A stretch of 64,000 bases of DNA from Priestia megaterium (lineage in GTDB: Bacteria; Bacillota; Bacilli; Bacillales; Bacillaceae_H): assembly GCF_023824195.1 (NCBI RefSeq), contig NZ_CP085445.1:1-64000 (forward strand). The letters run 5' to 3'. A model generated the notes under the pieces. That model saw nothing but the letters and a program-made list of their open reading frames with translations, did no database searches and had not been told where the DNA came from. This document shows, piece by piece, positions 53,179 to 61,437 of this stretch. A program made the translations under genes and the position numbers. Position 1 is the stretch's first letter. Each line of letters begins with the position of its first letter.

Positions 53179-53201
53179 TAAATCGTAATGTTTACGTTTT
53201 A
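53179..53201 (+). promoter_or_regulatory. Zur box upstream of zinT
   Basis: TAAATCGTAATGTTTACGTT continues TTA and lies 19 bp before the zinT start codon. Confidence 0.85.
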
Positions 53202-53219
53202 AACAAAAGGGGTGTTATA

Positions 53220-53981
53220 ATGAAAATTTTATTTACAAAGGGGTTAAGCATAGTAACTGTTAGTTCACTACTAGCATTGGTGGGATGTCAGACTTCAAGT
53301 TCATCCGAAAGTGAGTCTAATGAAACAACACCATCCTCATCTGTCTCAGAAGACTCTTCTAAAACGAAAGAGCAAGCATCTAAAAATGACACACATGAAA
53401 GTGAACACGAACACAATCATAGTCATGCACATGATAAAGAAACTGAACAAATTTACGCAGGCTATTTTAAAGACAGTCAAGTAAAGGATCGCTCACTTTC
53501 TGATTGGGAAGGAGACTGGCAATCTGTATATCCATATCTACAAGATGGTACTCTTGACGAAGTATTTTCTTATAAAGCAGAACATGAAGCTGACATGACA
53601 GCTGAAGAATATAAGAAGTATTATAATAAAGGATATCAAACAGATACTGACCGTATCGTGATTCAAGAGAATACTGTAACGTTCTTCAAAAATGGAGAAG
53701 AACATTCTGGTAAGTATATCTATGATGGGTATGAAATTCTAACATATGATGCGGGAAATAGAGGAGTAAGATACATATTTAAACTAGCAGAAGAAACTGA
53801 AGGGGTTCCTCAGTATATTCAATTTAGTGATCATAGTATTTATCCGAATGAATCTGGTCACTACCACCTGTATTGGGGTGACGACCGTGAAGCTTTATTG
53901 GATGAAGTCATAAACTGGCCTACCTACTACCCATCAGAAATGGATGGACATGATATTGCCCATGAGATGATGGAGCATTAA
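53220..53981 (+). CDS. zinT: ZinT-type zinc-binding lipoprotein
   Basis: About 253 residues from ATG 53220, with AAAGGGG upstream; an earlier in-frame ATG lies in the Zur box. A lipobox (LLALVGC) is followed by a Ser/Glu linker and a His-rich stretch HESEHEHNHSHAHDKE. The ZinT domain follows: LSDWEGDWQSVYPYLQDGTL to SGHYHLYWGDDREALLDEVI, ending HDIAHEMMEH. ZinT proteins bind zinc and pass it to ZnuABC. It is surface-anchored here, with its own Zur box. Confidence 0.92.
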   Translation: MKILFTKGLSIVTVSSLLALVGCQTSSSSESESNETTPSSSVSEDSSKTKEQASKNDTHESEHEHNHSHAHDKETEQIYAGYFKDSQVKDRSLSDWEGDWQSVYPYLQDGTLDEVFSYKAEHEADMTAEEYKKYYNKGYQTDTDRIVIQENTVTFFKNGEEHSGKYIYDGYEILTYDAGNRGVRYIFKLAEETEGVPQYIQFSDHSIYPNESGHYHLYWGDDREALLDEVINWPTYYPSEMDGHDIAHEMMEH

Positions 53982-54016
53982 ATTAGGAGTCAAGATGATT
54001 ATTACTAAACTATTGA

Positions 54017-54050
54017 AGAAAAAGGTTGTTTACTTAAACAGCCTTTTTTA
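54017..54050 (+). terminator. Terminator of zinT
   Basis: AAAAAGGTTGTTT pairs with AAACAGCCTTTTTT over four bases. Confidence 0.85.
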
Positions 54051-54091
54051 TATGTAATTCTACTATGTTAGTATGGATATTAAGTGATGTA

Positions 54092-54119
54092 GTTAATTTT
54101 ACACTTAATGACGACAAAT
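54092..54119 (-). repeat. Partial palindromic repeat, copy E
   Basis: On the minus strand it reads ATTTGTCGTCATTAAGTGTA and then AAATTA, matching the outer end of copies B-D but lacking the hairpin part. Confidence 0.5.
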
Positions 54120-54256
54120 GAGATTTTTTACTTCTTACCATATACCAATCTATCTTATACTTCCCTTTTAAGAAAATGATATATTAACGGTAACTTAACA
54201 GGGAATCTATAAGTATTTAACATTTATATATATTTAATAAAATAAATTCAATCAAA

Positions 54257-54368
54257 AATACAAAATTAATATATTTTATATAAAGCAGTAAATAGATAAA
54301 CTAACTTATATAAATAATAGTTTTACCCTTTACTCTTAGTGACGACAAATATATTGTTTTTCTACAAA
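54257..54368 (-). repeat. Palindromic repeat element, copy C
   Basis: On the minus strand it reads TTGTAGAAAAACAATATATT, then TGTCGTCACTAAGAGTAAAG, the T-rich centre and GTTTATCTATTTACTG. It is the closest relative of copy A. It lies at the right border of the zinc island, in the same orientation as copy B. Confidence 0.75.
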
Positions 54369-54527
54369 ATAAGTAATTATTAAACTATTTTTTAATGAAA
54401 TACGTTAAGCGTTACTCTTATTAGTAACATTAAATTGCATTTATACAAATTAGTGCTACAGGTTTCATTTTTTATATCATATTCCATAAAATTTTATGTT
54501 TCATACGTGTAAAAAGAAAAAGCCCAT

Positions 54528-54604
54528 ATTTGTCGTCACTAACAGTAAATAGTAAAACTTTATTTTTTATAATATGGTTTGTTGTTTTACCTCTTTGTAT
54601 AAAG
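54528..54604 (+). repeat. Palindromic repeat element, copy D
   Basis: ATTTGTCGTCACTAACAGTA is followed by AATAGTAAAAC, a T-rich centre and TTTTACCTCTTTGTATAAA. It faces copy C with about 160 bp between them. Confidence 0.7.
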
Positions 54605-54862
54605 TATGTTTATATTTTACTTTCTATTAAATTTATATTACAAAAAATATAGTAGCATTGAATGCTTTCAGATTTTCTTTTTAGTCATCATAGATACATC
54701 ATTTTCTTAAAAGGAAAGAAGAAGATAGATTGGTACATGATAAGAAGTGAAAATCTGTATTTTTCGTTAGTAAGAGTAATAAGTTTTCACATCTGGAGCA
54801 AACTACTCATGAAGTGTTTAAATTCTAAAATGCAAGGCTCTTGTCTACGTACTATTTAACCT
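54605..54862. other. Intergenic region after repeat D
   Basis: AT-rich with one weak frame lacking a ribosome binding site. No supported gene. Confidence 0.4.
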
Positions 54863-54900
54863 AAAAAAACTACTGACACACATATGCCAGTAGTTTTTTT
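54863..54900. terminator. Bidirectional terminator
   Basis: AAAAAAACTACTG pairs exactly with CAGTAGTTTTTTT over a 12-base loop. Confidence 0.85.
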
Positions 54901-54971
54901 ATTTGTCTCACTCTCTGGGGGCAGTCCCCTCATCTATTAGAGAGCTCTTTTCATAAACTTTTTATTCAAAT

Positions 54972-55472
54972 TTAAAGAATTCTTCCGGATAGAGGTGGTT
55001 TTTGCTCTCTATTTTTACCAAACTGCTCTTTTTCATCAACAAGTACTAAGATATTTCCTTCTTTGACTGAGTTACCATAGTATTCAGCTTCATCTTTAGG
55101 AAGACCTATTTCAACAAGAGCTCCTGTTAAACCTCCTATTCCTGCGCCCGTTACAGCCCCAGTTAACACGGCTGCAATTGGTCCGGCAGCAACAATCGGT
55201 CCTATTCCTGGAATAGCAAGTGCACCAGCTCCTGCCAATAAACCTGTTAGCCCGCCAAGAGCTCCACCAGTTAGTGCACCTGTTGCAATTCCATCAACCA
55301 CTTCAGTATCTGTTTCTTCTGTTACTCTATCTACCTCTCTACTGTCTTGCCCGATGATGGAGATGTCACGTGTAGCGTACCCTTGATTTTTAAGATCTTC
55401 TACAGCTGCAATGGCTTCTTGCTCAGATTTGTATACCCCTACAACTCTCTTTGCAGTTCGTTCCATTTTCAT
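54972..55472 (-). CDS. General stress protein with YflT-like N-terminus and glycine-zipper core
   Basis: This 166-residue protein begins RVVGVYKSEQEAIAAVEDLK and contains YATRDISIIGQDSREVDRVT, the ferredoxin-like YflT/GSP17M pattern. A long Gly/Ala-rich hydrophobic stretch follows (ATGALTGGALGGLTGLLAGA to GAGIGGLTGALVEIG), then a second alpha/beta unit. AGGAGAT precedes the ATG. A SigB-like promoter lies 29-53 bp upstream. Glycine-zipper segments can insert in membranes; the function is unknown. Confidence 0.75.
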   Translation of the reverse strand: MKMERTAKRVVGVYKSEQEAIAAVEDLKNQGYATRDISIIGQDSREVDRVTEETDTEVVDGIATGALTGGALGGLTGLLAGAGALAIPGIGPIVAAGPIAAVLTGAVTGAGIGGLTGALVEIGLPKDEAEYYGNSVKEGNILVLVDEKEQFGKNREQKPPLSGRIL

Positions 55473-55500
55473 CTCCTCCTATTCCTTTTCTATTATTCAT

Positions 55501-55525
55501 GTTCCCTAGGTATAAATATTAAAAC
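55501..55525 (-). promoter_or_regulatory. SigB-like promoter
   Basis: On the minus strand, GTTTTA, 13 bp and GGGAAC. This fits the general-stress consensus GTTTAA-N12-14-GGGTAT loosely. Confidence 0.5.
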
Positions 55526-55609
55526 TTCTACTTATCATAATCGCTATTATAGACAGAGAAAAACTAAAAATCTCTTTCATTGAACAAATTATCCTTTTTT
55601 TACGTTAAT

Positions 55610-55915
55610 CTAACTATGATGTAACGCATCCTCAACGGTATTTATTTGATGGTTCATATTTGTTTTCTTATCTTTTCGATGATCAATACTTATGTTTGTG
55701 ATAATTCGATTAGGACCACTTGAAATGGCCTCTTGATGTATTTCTTTTGCTACTTGCCATAATTGCTCAAGGTCTCCTTCTATTATGGTAGAAGTGGGCG
55801 TTACATCATAATGTAATTCCTTCCCCTTGAGCTTACTTACAGCGTTAATCACTTCTGAACTAAAACTTGTTGAATCTGTTCCAACAGGTATAATGCTTAT
55901 TTCTAACAAAGGCAT
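55610..55915 (-). CDS. MTH1187/UPF0045-type thiamine-binding-like protein
   Basis: About 101 residues from ATG 55915, with GAAGGGAG upstream; the frame runs further up, but that part overlaps the CBS gene. It reads MPLLEISIIPVGTDSTSFSS, then TPTSTIIEGDLEQLWQVAKE and GPNRIITNISIDHRKDK. This is the UPF0045 ferredoxin-like fold (YqgV/MTH1187 type), some members of which bind thiamine or HMP. It lies downstream of the CBS gene and is probably co-transcribed. Confidence 0.8.
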   Translation of the reverse strand: MPLLEISIIPVGTDSTSFSSEVINAVSKLKGKELHYDVTPTSTIIEGDLEQLWQVAKEIHQEAISSGPNRIITNISIDHRKDKKTNMNHQINTVEDALHHS

Positions 55916-55991
55916 AACGTTTACTCCCTTCTCATATCCTTGTTTTTTAAAACTAAAAAAGAAACGATTTATAGATAAAATCTCCGGGTTT

Positions 55992-56417
55992 TTATTTAGT
56001 AGGTTCAGCAGGGACTGAAATGTCCTCAAGAGCTTTACCTGCTTCTTTATTTGAAGTATTACTTACTGCTAAATCTCCCAAAGAAACCATTCCAATGAGT
56101 TTTCCATCCTCTACGATAGGAAGTCTGCGTATTTGATACTGAGACATGATTTCCATAGCTTGCTCTACAGACATATGTTTTGTACCGGTAATCACATCCG
56201 TTGTTATCATTTCAGATATTTGCGTATTCGCATTAAAATTATTGGCCAATCCTTTGACAACTAAATCACGATCCGTTATTAATCCTATTAGCTTATTGTC
56301 TTCACAAATGGGAATAATCCCTACATCTAGATTCTTCATCATAGTAGCAACCTCACCACAAGAACTTTTAAGGTTACACGTCTCAACATTTGAGGTCATC
56401 ACTTCTGTTATGTTCAT
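55992..56417 (-). CDS. Tandem CBS-domain protein
   Basis: This 141-residue protein consists of two CBS motifs: VMTSNVETCNLKSSCGEVAT with IPICEDNKLIGLITDRDLVV, and MITTDVITGTKHMSVEQAME with LPIVEDGKLIGMVSLGDLAV. It resembles the stress-induced YhcV/YlbB proteins of Bacillus. GGAGG precedes the ATG. CBS pairs bind adenine nucleotides and act as energy sensors. A SigB-type promoter lies upstream. Confidence 0.88.
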   Translation of the reverse strand: MNITEVMTSNVETCNLKSSCGEVATMMKNLDVGIIPICEDNKLIGLITDRDLVVKGLANNFNANTQISEMITTDVITGTKHMSVEQAMEIMSQYQIRRLPIVEDGKLIGMVSLGDLAVSNTSNKEAGKALEDISVPAEPTK

Positions 56418-56458
56418 AATAATTCCTCCTTTATTGAATAATCGTCTTATTTCACTTC

Positions 56459-56483
56459 ATTCCCGTACATCATCTTCTAAAAC
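56459..56483 (-). promoter_or_regulatory. SigB-type promoter of the CBS gene
   Basis: On the minus strand, GTTTTA, 13 bp and GGGAAT lie 42-66 bp before the start codon. A good match. Confidence 0.65.
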
Positions 56484-56584
56484 GTAAGCTTGAGTTTTAG
56501 TAAACACGCTTTAGATTTTAATGGGAAGAAAATGAATTGTGGATTGGTAAAATTCACGGCATTTTATCAGTTAGTAAAAAGATG

Positions 56585-56609
56585 ATTTTCATTTCTTGAA
56601 AACGGGTAT
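56585..56609 (+). promoter_or_regulatory. SigB-like promoter of the YflT-type gene
   Basis: GGGTAT at 56604-56609 is a consensus -10. The -35 (ATTTTC, 13 bp upstream) is weak. Confidence 0.5.
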
Positions 56610-56639
56610 ATATCATTTAATTACAAAGGAGGTTTTTTT

Positions 56640-56966
56640 ATGAAAAATGTAAGAGTAGTAGAAAACGGAGTTCAAGCAAAAGAGGTAATTGAACAATTTT
56701 TAAATCGAGGATATACGAAAGATGAATTATATTTATTAGCTCACGATAAAAATCGTTCTGAAGATTTAACAGAAGCATTGGATACCAACAATATTGGGGT
56801 CTCAGAACAAGGAGCATTTGATTTAGTAGCCAATGTATTCCGGTCTCGTGGAGATGAATTACGTTCTAAAATTCAATCTTTAGGATTATCGGATGTTGAA
56901 GCTCAACAATATGAAAGAGAATTAGATCAAGGACGTGTAATAGTAGTTGCAACCAAAGCAGGCTAA
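56640..56966 (+). CDS. YflT-type general stress protein
   Basis: This 108-residue protein reads MKNVRVVENGVQAKEVIEQF, then LNRGYTKDELYLLAHDKNRS and YERELDQGRVIVVATKAG. This is the complete YflT heat-induced stress domain. AAAGGAGG lies nine bases before the ATG. It is divergent from the CBS gene and has a SigB-like -10 upstream. The function is unknown beyond general stress. Confidence 0.85.
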   Translation: MKNVRVVENGVQAKEVIEQFLNRGYTKDELYLLAHDKNRSEDLTEALDTNNIGVSEQGAFDLVANVFRSRGDELRSKIQSLGLSDVEAQQYERELDQGRVIVVATKAG

Positions 56967-57018
56967 TACAAAAAAGGGGATTTTTCGCAAAATAGTTACA
57001 GAATGTATGTAAAAGTAT

Positions 57019-57051
57019 AAAAGAGGATCCGTTAACGGGATCCTCTTTTAT
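57019..57051. terminator. Terminator after the YflT-type gene
   Basis: AAAAGAGGATCC and GGGATCCTCTTTT pair over a six-base loop. Confidence 0.85.
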
Positions 57052-57054
57052 TAA

Positions 57055-57227
57055 CTGTTGACTAAATTCCCTTCAGCAGGAATTAGATGACTTTTCAACA
57101 GTCTTGCAAAATGTATTAGATTATGAGCCACCATTTCCACATGTTGCATGGTAAAATCATTTTTATTTCCTTCAGCTTCAATAAAGGACGGTCCTGGTCC
57201 TGCTTTGGAGATGGTACGATAAACTGG
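57055..57227 (-). pseudogene. Gene fragment lacking its N-terminus
   Basis: The minus strand has an open frame ending VNS-stop that reads YRTISKAGPGPSFIEAEGNK, then NDFTMQHVEMVAHNLIHFAR and LLKSHLIPAEGN. It has no start and is cut at about 57227, where the IS256-type remnant begins. The composition is protein-like. I do not recognise the family. Confidence 0.45.
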
Positions 57228-57700
57228 ACACTAAATTAAGAGAAAAAGGTGATTCAGTTTACAACAGATCTTGTTCAAGCTCTAGTCCAAAAAGAAGATG
57301 TGACGGAATTTTTCCGTTCTCACTTAGAAAATGCGGTTAATACGCTTTTAGCGAGCGAATTGACAGCTTTTTTGGACTAAGAAAAATATGATTGTATTGG
57401 ATTTAATATAGGGAATTCACGAAATGGTTTGTACGAACGGGCGCTACGCACAGAGTTTGGAGCACTTCATCTCGTTATTCCTCATGATCGGAATGGCGAC
57501 TTTAAGCAACAGACGGTGGCTCCTTATAAAAAGCCAATGATACGCTTGAAGCGTTTGTTATTCATATATTCCAAAAGGGTGTAACGACTGCTGAAATTGC
57601 CCATTTGATGGAGAGCATGTATGGTCACCACTACACGCCTCAAACTATTTCAAATATGACAAAGGTGTTGTCTGAACAGGTAGAAGCAACAGCATTCCCA
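57228..57700 (+). pseudogene. IS256-family transposase remnant
   Basis: Broken frames give TDLVQALVQKEDVTEFFRSH, LENAVNTLLASELTAFL, then GNSRNGLYERALRTEFGALH, LVIPHDRNGDF and finally MESMYGHHYTPQTISNMTKV LSEQVEA. These are the N-terminal motifs of IS256-type (IS1191-like) mutator transposases. A stop follows LTAFLD, and a frameshift occurs near 57530. The DDE catalytic part is missing. Confidence 0.8.
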
Positions 57701-57921
57701 AGTTCTTCTCATGCTCATGTGAGTGAAGTTTCTATTTGGGGTAACTTAACTGGATGGGAAAATGAAGACTTGTTCTGAACATTAATCGGCTGGGAAACAT
57801 CAGGTAACCCATTTGAAACTGAACAATTAGATTTGTTCGTGTTTGAAGAAGCAGTACCAGTTGAGTTTCCACCTATAAAACAAGAGGAAGACACAAGATC
57901 ACTGTTTCTAGTAGGAGCATA
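57701..57921 (+). pseudogene. Unidentified gene 3' fragment fused to the IS256 remnant
   Basis: In one frame it reads HAHVSEVSIWGNLTGWENED then LF, a TGA stop at 57777-57779, then TLIGWETSGNPFETEQLDLF and VFEEAVPVEFPPIKQEEDTR to a terminal SLFLVGA. It has no start and is out of context after the transposase piece. Unrecognised. Confidence 0.4.
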
Positions 57922-57923
57922 GG

Positions 57924-58409
57924 TTAATCCTTTTGTTTCTTATCTAAAATGTTAATAATTTCGATTACTAAACGACTAAATAACGTTCTTATATTAAGAC
58001 TAATAAGGCTGTAATACCATTTCCATTCTTTTTTCCATTTAATTAGTTTCGTATTTTTCTCTGCCCATAACTCAAATAGGAATAGTGAACTAACAATAGA
58101 TACTATTTTAAATATAATTTTAAAAGGCTTATCATTTTTAGTTAATTGATACAGCCATAAAGAAACAGTTGGTAAGTATAAAAAATTAAACAAAACATTT
58201 GATTTAAACTCTTTTGGAATAAAACGTACAGGGTAACTAAGTATATTACGATTAACTAAAAACCTGTCAACGATAGCATTTGTATATCCATTCATAAACA
58301 AGATCAATAGTGAATCTTTGATATTGACTTTCTTTAAAACCAGGGGTAAGCCGCCTAAAAATATAATGGTTGTATAAATTAGAAATCGTCTTTCTAATTT
58401 ATTTCTCAT
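57924..58409 (-). CDS. CBO0543-family membrane protein
   Basis: This 161-residue protein has about four helices and the family wording YTNAIVDRFLVNRNILSYPV, RFIPKEFKSNVLFNFLYLPT and ELWAEKNTKLIKWKKEWKWY YSLISL. GGAGATGG precedes the ATG. It is an intact member of the same broad family as the broken gene at 11192. The function is unknown. Confidence 0.75.
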   Translation of the reverse strand: MRNKLERRFLIYTTIIFLGGLPLVLKKVNIKDSLLILFMNGYTNAIVDRFLVNRNILSYPVRFIPKEFKSNVLFNFLYLPTVSLWLYQLTKNDKPFKIIFKIVSIVSSLFLFELWAEKNTKLIKWKKEWKWYYSLISLNIRTLFSRLVIEIINILDKKQKD

Positions 58410-58756
58410 ATAGCTCCATCTCCTTTCTTAGTCATAAAATTAGTATTAGCTACTCTATTATTTACGATGCAACAGTTTTTATTTGTCATGCAAATGTAAC
58501 AGTATAAGCCATGACAATTTCTTCTCAAATGGTTACATTCATTCGGTATCAAAAACTGTATAGGATTGTTGTCCAGATGTTATTTTTATTCTATTTTTGT
58601 TAAACCACAAACCATAAATAAACAAATAGCAAATTGCAAATAATAAATTTATTACAATTTAAGTTAGAAAAGGCATTTGCTTTTTTATTACTTTTAAATT
58701 GTCTACTTTAAAAGAATAATACAGAAAAAATAATTTTGATTGGATAAGTGGTATTG
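58410..58756. other. Intergenic region
   Basis: AT-rich divergent promoter region between two membrane protein genes; no hairpin or operator stands out. Confidence 0.4.
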
Positions 58757-59215
58757 ATGAATGAAGATAAGTTACAAAAGTTACTCTGGAGCATTGCCAT
58801 ACCGGGGTTTGGACAGTTATTAAACAGAAAAATATTCAAAGGTATAACATTCATTTTCCTAGAATTTTTCATAAATTATAATTCAAATTTAAATACCTCC
58901 ATTATGTTAAGCTTTAATGGAAAAGTTAACGAAGCCATTGAAGTAACTAATTATCAATGGCTATTGTTTTATCCTTGCGTATATGTATTTGCTATGTGGG
59001 ATGCAGTTAAAGAAGCAAAGGGTGAAAATCCTCCATTTTACTATCTTCCGTTTGTTTTGGGAGCTTATTTAGGAACAGTCGGTATTATTTATTCTAGGTC
59101 TTTGACTATTTTTACAATACTATTAGGACCGGTATTTTCAGGTATGATCTTTTTCTTTTTGGGTATATTTTTGGGGAATTTCATAAGGTACATATTAAAT
59201 AAAAAACTCTTTTAA
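58757..59215 (+). CDS. Membrane protein (about 152 aa)
   Basis: Four hydrophobic segments: LLWSIAIPGFGQLLNRKIFK with GITFIFLEFFINY, WLLFYPCVYVFAMWDA, FVLGAYLGTVGIIYSRS and GPVFSGMIFFFLGIFLGNFI. The N-terminal PGFGQLLNRK motif resembles small TM2-like membrane proteins of Bacillus. ATG 58757 is preferred, although its ribosome binding site is weak. Function unknown. Confidence 0.6.
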   Translation: MNEDKLQKLLWSIAIPGFGQLLNRKIFKGITFIFLEFFINYNSNLNTSIMLSFNGKVNEAIEVTNYQWLLFYPCVYVFAMWDAVKEAKGENPPFYYLPFVLGAYLGTVGIIYSRSLTIFTILLGPVFSGMIFFFLGIFLGNFIRYILNKKLF

Positions 59216-59349
59216 GTATTCAAGTATAATCAGCAACTGTAAAATACCAATAACAGCGATTCAAAATTCCCTAATAATAACAGACAATCATTTCAAGACC
59301 ACATCATGGATGGAGTGGAGAAACGGTACTGAAGATTGGAGAGTTTTTT

Positions 59350-59830
59350 ATGATTAGAGAATTATTTCAAGAAGGTTGAACGACTAAAACAGCTATCGCA
59401 GAAGCAACTGGTTTTAATCATAAAACCGTAAGTAAATACCTAAAAGATAATCAGTTGTCTAAGCTAAAAGTAAATAAATAGAAAAAAGAAAGTAAGTTAG
59501 ATTTTTATAAAACGTATATACTTGGGTGTCTTAAAGAAGGTACTATTAATTGTGTAGTTTTATTAGAAGAAATACAAGCAATGGGATATGAAGGTCAACT
59601 GACAATATTAAGGGATTTTTTTCGTCCTTTTCGTCAACAACCAAAGAAGCAGGCAATTTTACGGCTTGAAACGCCACCTGGAAAACAAGCTTAAATGGGA
59701 TTGGCATTCGTCGGGAAGTACTTAGTCAATGATACGCTGCAAGATGTATGTGGATGTAGAATTCAGAATTCTACATCGTCGCAATATTGAAAGCGTTTTT
59801 GGAAAAATTTAAAGTTTTCTTCTATGGATT
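59350..59830 (+). pseudogene. IS21-type transposase remnant fused to other transposase debris
   Basis: From ATG 59350 it reads MIRELFQEG, a stop, then TTKTAIAEATGFNHKTVSKY LKDNQL, the HTH of IstA. This is followed by LGCLKEGTINCVVLLEEIQA MGYEGQLTILRDFFRPFR. Several stops interrupt it and the DDE core is missing. At 59760-59800 RRNIESVFGKI resembles the end of an unrelated DDE transposase. The stretch is a scrap heap of insertion sequences. Confidence 0.7.
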
Positions 59831-59874
59831 CAACAAACTTTCCCATAATGTTTCACCTCTATTTTTTTATTCTT

Positions 59875-60837
59875 TTACTTATGCATCCAATTAGATAGAG
59901 GAGGTTCATTAAACCAATTTTTTCTTACTAATAACTTAAATCCTTTTTCTGAAAAGTCTTCGACCTGCTTGATTAATTCTTTTAATAAATTTATATGATC
60001 TCTTTTATAGCTAACTACTATAGCACTTTGTAAATTGGTTATTCCTATTGGGTTTAGAAACATAATTAAATTTGCTATTAGTTTATCTGAGAATGGTGAG
60101 GCTTCAATCTTATTAACGTGAGCCTCCAATCCAGTTGAGGTAGGGACACCGTTCTCCCTGAAGATATTCGATAAAGTAGAAGCTTGGTTAAATGCGAGTT
60201 TTTCTCCCTCCAGTAAAAAATTCTTTATGTCCTCATCCTTTACAACTTCAGAAAAACCAGCACAAAGAGCGACCCCCACATTATTACATTCAAGAGAACT
60301 AAACATATGTGACAGTTCTACTGCATTAAGTGGTCTTTGCTGAGTTGATTTAACTTTGAACAATTTCCCTTTTCTCTCTTCCGCATTTTTGTAAGAGAAA
60401 GAATTATTTTGTAGCATGCCTTTATCACCTAACAACCCTAATAAAGAATAATCTATTTCAGTAAAAGTATCGAGAAGTTCTTTAAAAAATTTTTTAATTT
60501 TTAAATCAGTTAATTCTGAATACTGCAATGCAAGTTCTTTCAATCCGTTACCCGTTACATGTTTAAGAATTTCTGTAGTTAGTTGATCTGAAAATAACTT
60601 CGTATTTGGATTATATAAATCATCTTGGATGTTGAAAAATGAGGTACTTTTAAAGCCTTTTTCAGACAAAATTAAGTTAGCTGTTTGTTCTTGATGTGTT
60701 GATATTTCGTTTATTTGTTTTAGAATTTCTTTCACATCAACATCTTCTGTAGTTCCAATAAGATATTTCAAAAATATGTTAATCATATTAGAACTTGATT
60801 GTAAGTACCAAAGAAAACCCAATTCATTTACATTCAT
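59875..60837 (-). CDS. DUF3231 domain protein
   Basis: About 320 residues from ATG 60837 (TAGGGGTAG upstream); an in-frame GTG at 60888 lacks a ribosome binding site. Two similar four-helix halves can be seen: LGFLWYLQSSSNMINIFLKY with EQTANLILSEKGFK, and MFSSLECNNVGVALCAGFSE with GEKLAFNQASTLSNIFRENG. This duplicated ferritin-like, coat-F-like layout is characteristic of DUF3231 in Bacilli. The role is unknown, possibly spore related. Confidence 0.8.
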   Translation of the reverse strand: MNVNELGFLWYLQSSSNMINIFLKYLIGTTEDVDVKEILKQINEISTHQEQTANLILSEKGFKSTSFFNIQDDLYNPNTKLFSDQLTTEILKHVTGNGLKELALQYSELTDLKIKKFFKELLDTFTEIDYSLLGLLGDKGMLQNNSFSYKNAEERKGKLFKVKSTQQRPLNAVELSHMFSSLECNNVGVALCAGFSEVVKDEDIKNFLLEGEKLAFNQASTLSNIFRENGVPTSTGLEAHVNKIEASPFSDKLIANLIMFLNPIGITNLQSAIVVSYKRDHINLLKELIKQVEDFSEKGFKLLVRKNWFNEPPLSNWMHK

Positions 60838-61090
60838 TTTTTCTACCCCTATCAATTCATTTTCTCTACTTATATTTTCTAAAAACACGTTAACTTATTC
60901 ATAACCTTTTTCTTTCAGGTGAATTCTAATAACTAAATTTTTTAATACATTCTTAATTATTTTATTAGAGAAATACCTTTTGTAATTATATGTTAGATAT
61001 TGATTCAATAGGCCGATCCCTTCTTTTATGCATTTATTGTTTCATACCTTATCTCTTCGTGAATATTTTGATTATACAACAACATTTATG

Positions 61091-61366
61091 TTAACTTAAA
61101 AACTCTTTAATTCTTTTGAGTAAATAGTAAAGTATTTTGGTTAAAAATACTTTACTATTTACAACTGTTATAGAAAAACCAACTAACTCTTCATCTTCTT
61201 CAACAACAAATTGAGCTCCTTCCTTTTGATTAATGAGTGTATAAAAAAGTTGATGAACTTTTTCCACAGGTGGTTCTGGTCTTTGATAAAAGTCAACGAT
61301 ATACTCATACATTAGTTCAGTTAATTGATTAATATCTTTCGTTTCAGCTTTTCTAACAGTAGCCAT
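61091..61366 (-). pseudogene. GNAT acetyltransferase truncated at a hairpin element
   Basis: The protein reads MATVRKAETKDINQLTELMY EYIVDFYQRPEPP and continues to FVVEEDEELVGFSITVV, a normal GNAT start. It then changes to NSKVFLTKILYYLLKRIKEF, encoded by a palindromic element. The acetyl-CoA binding loop and C-terminal half are missing. It is probably inactive. Confidence 0.7.
61120..61162. repeat. Palindromic hairpin at the truncated GNAT gene
   Basis: GTAAATAGTAAAGTATTTT pairs with AAAATACTTTACTATTTAC around a short loop. The GTAAATAGTAAA word is shared with the repeats at 36481 and 54528, but the loop and outer ends differ. Confidence 0.6.
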
Positions 61367-61437
61367 TATAACTTCTCTCCCATAATGAAAAAATTGTTTT
61401 GACTTTCCACATCACTTCTAACTAATATGGAGTAAAA

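Noticed and set aside
54662..54859. Open frame of 65 codons
   Set aside because: No ribosome binding site, AT-rich composition, and it lies between repeat D and a terminator.
58748..58756. Earlier start codons for the membrane protein at 58757
   Set aside because: GTG, GTA and TTG precede the ATG without adding a ribosome binding site at better distance.
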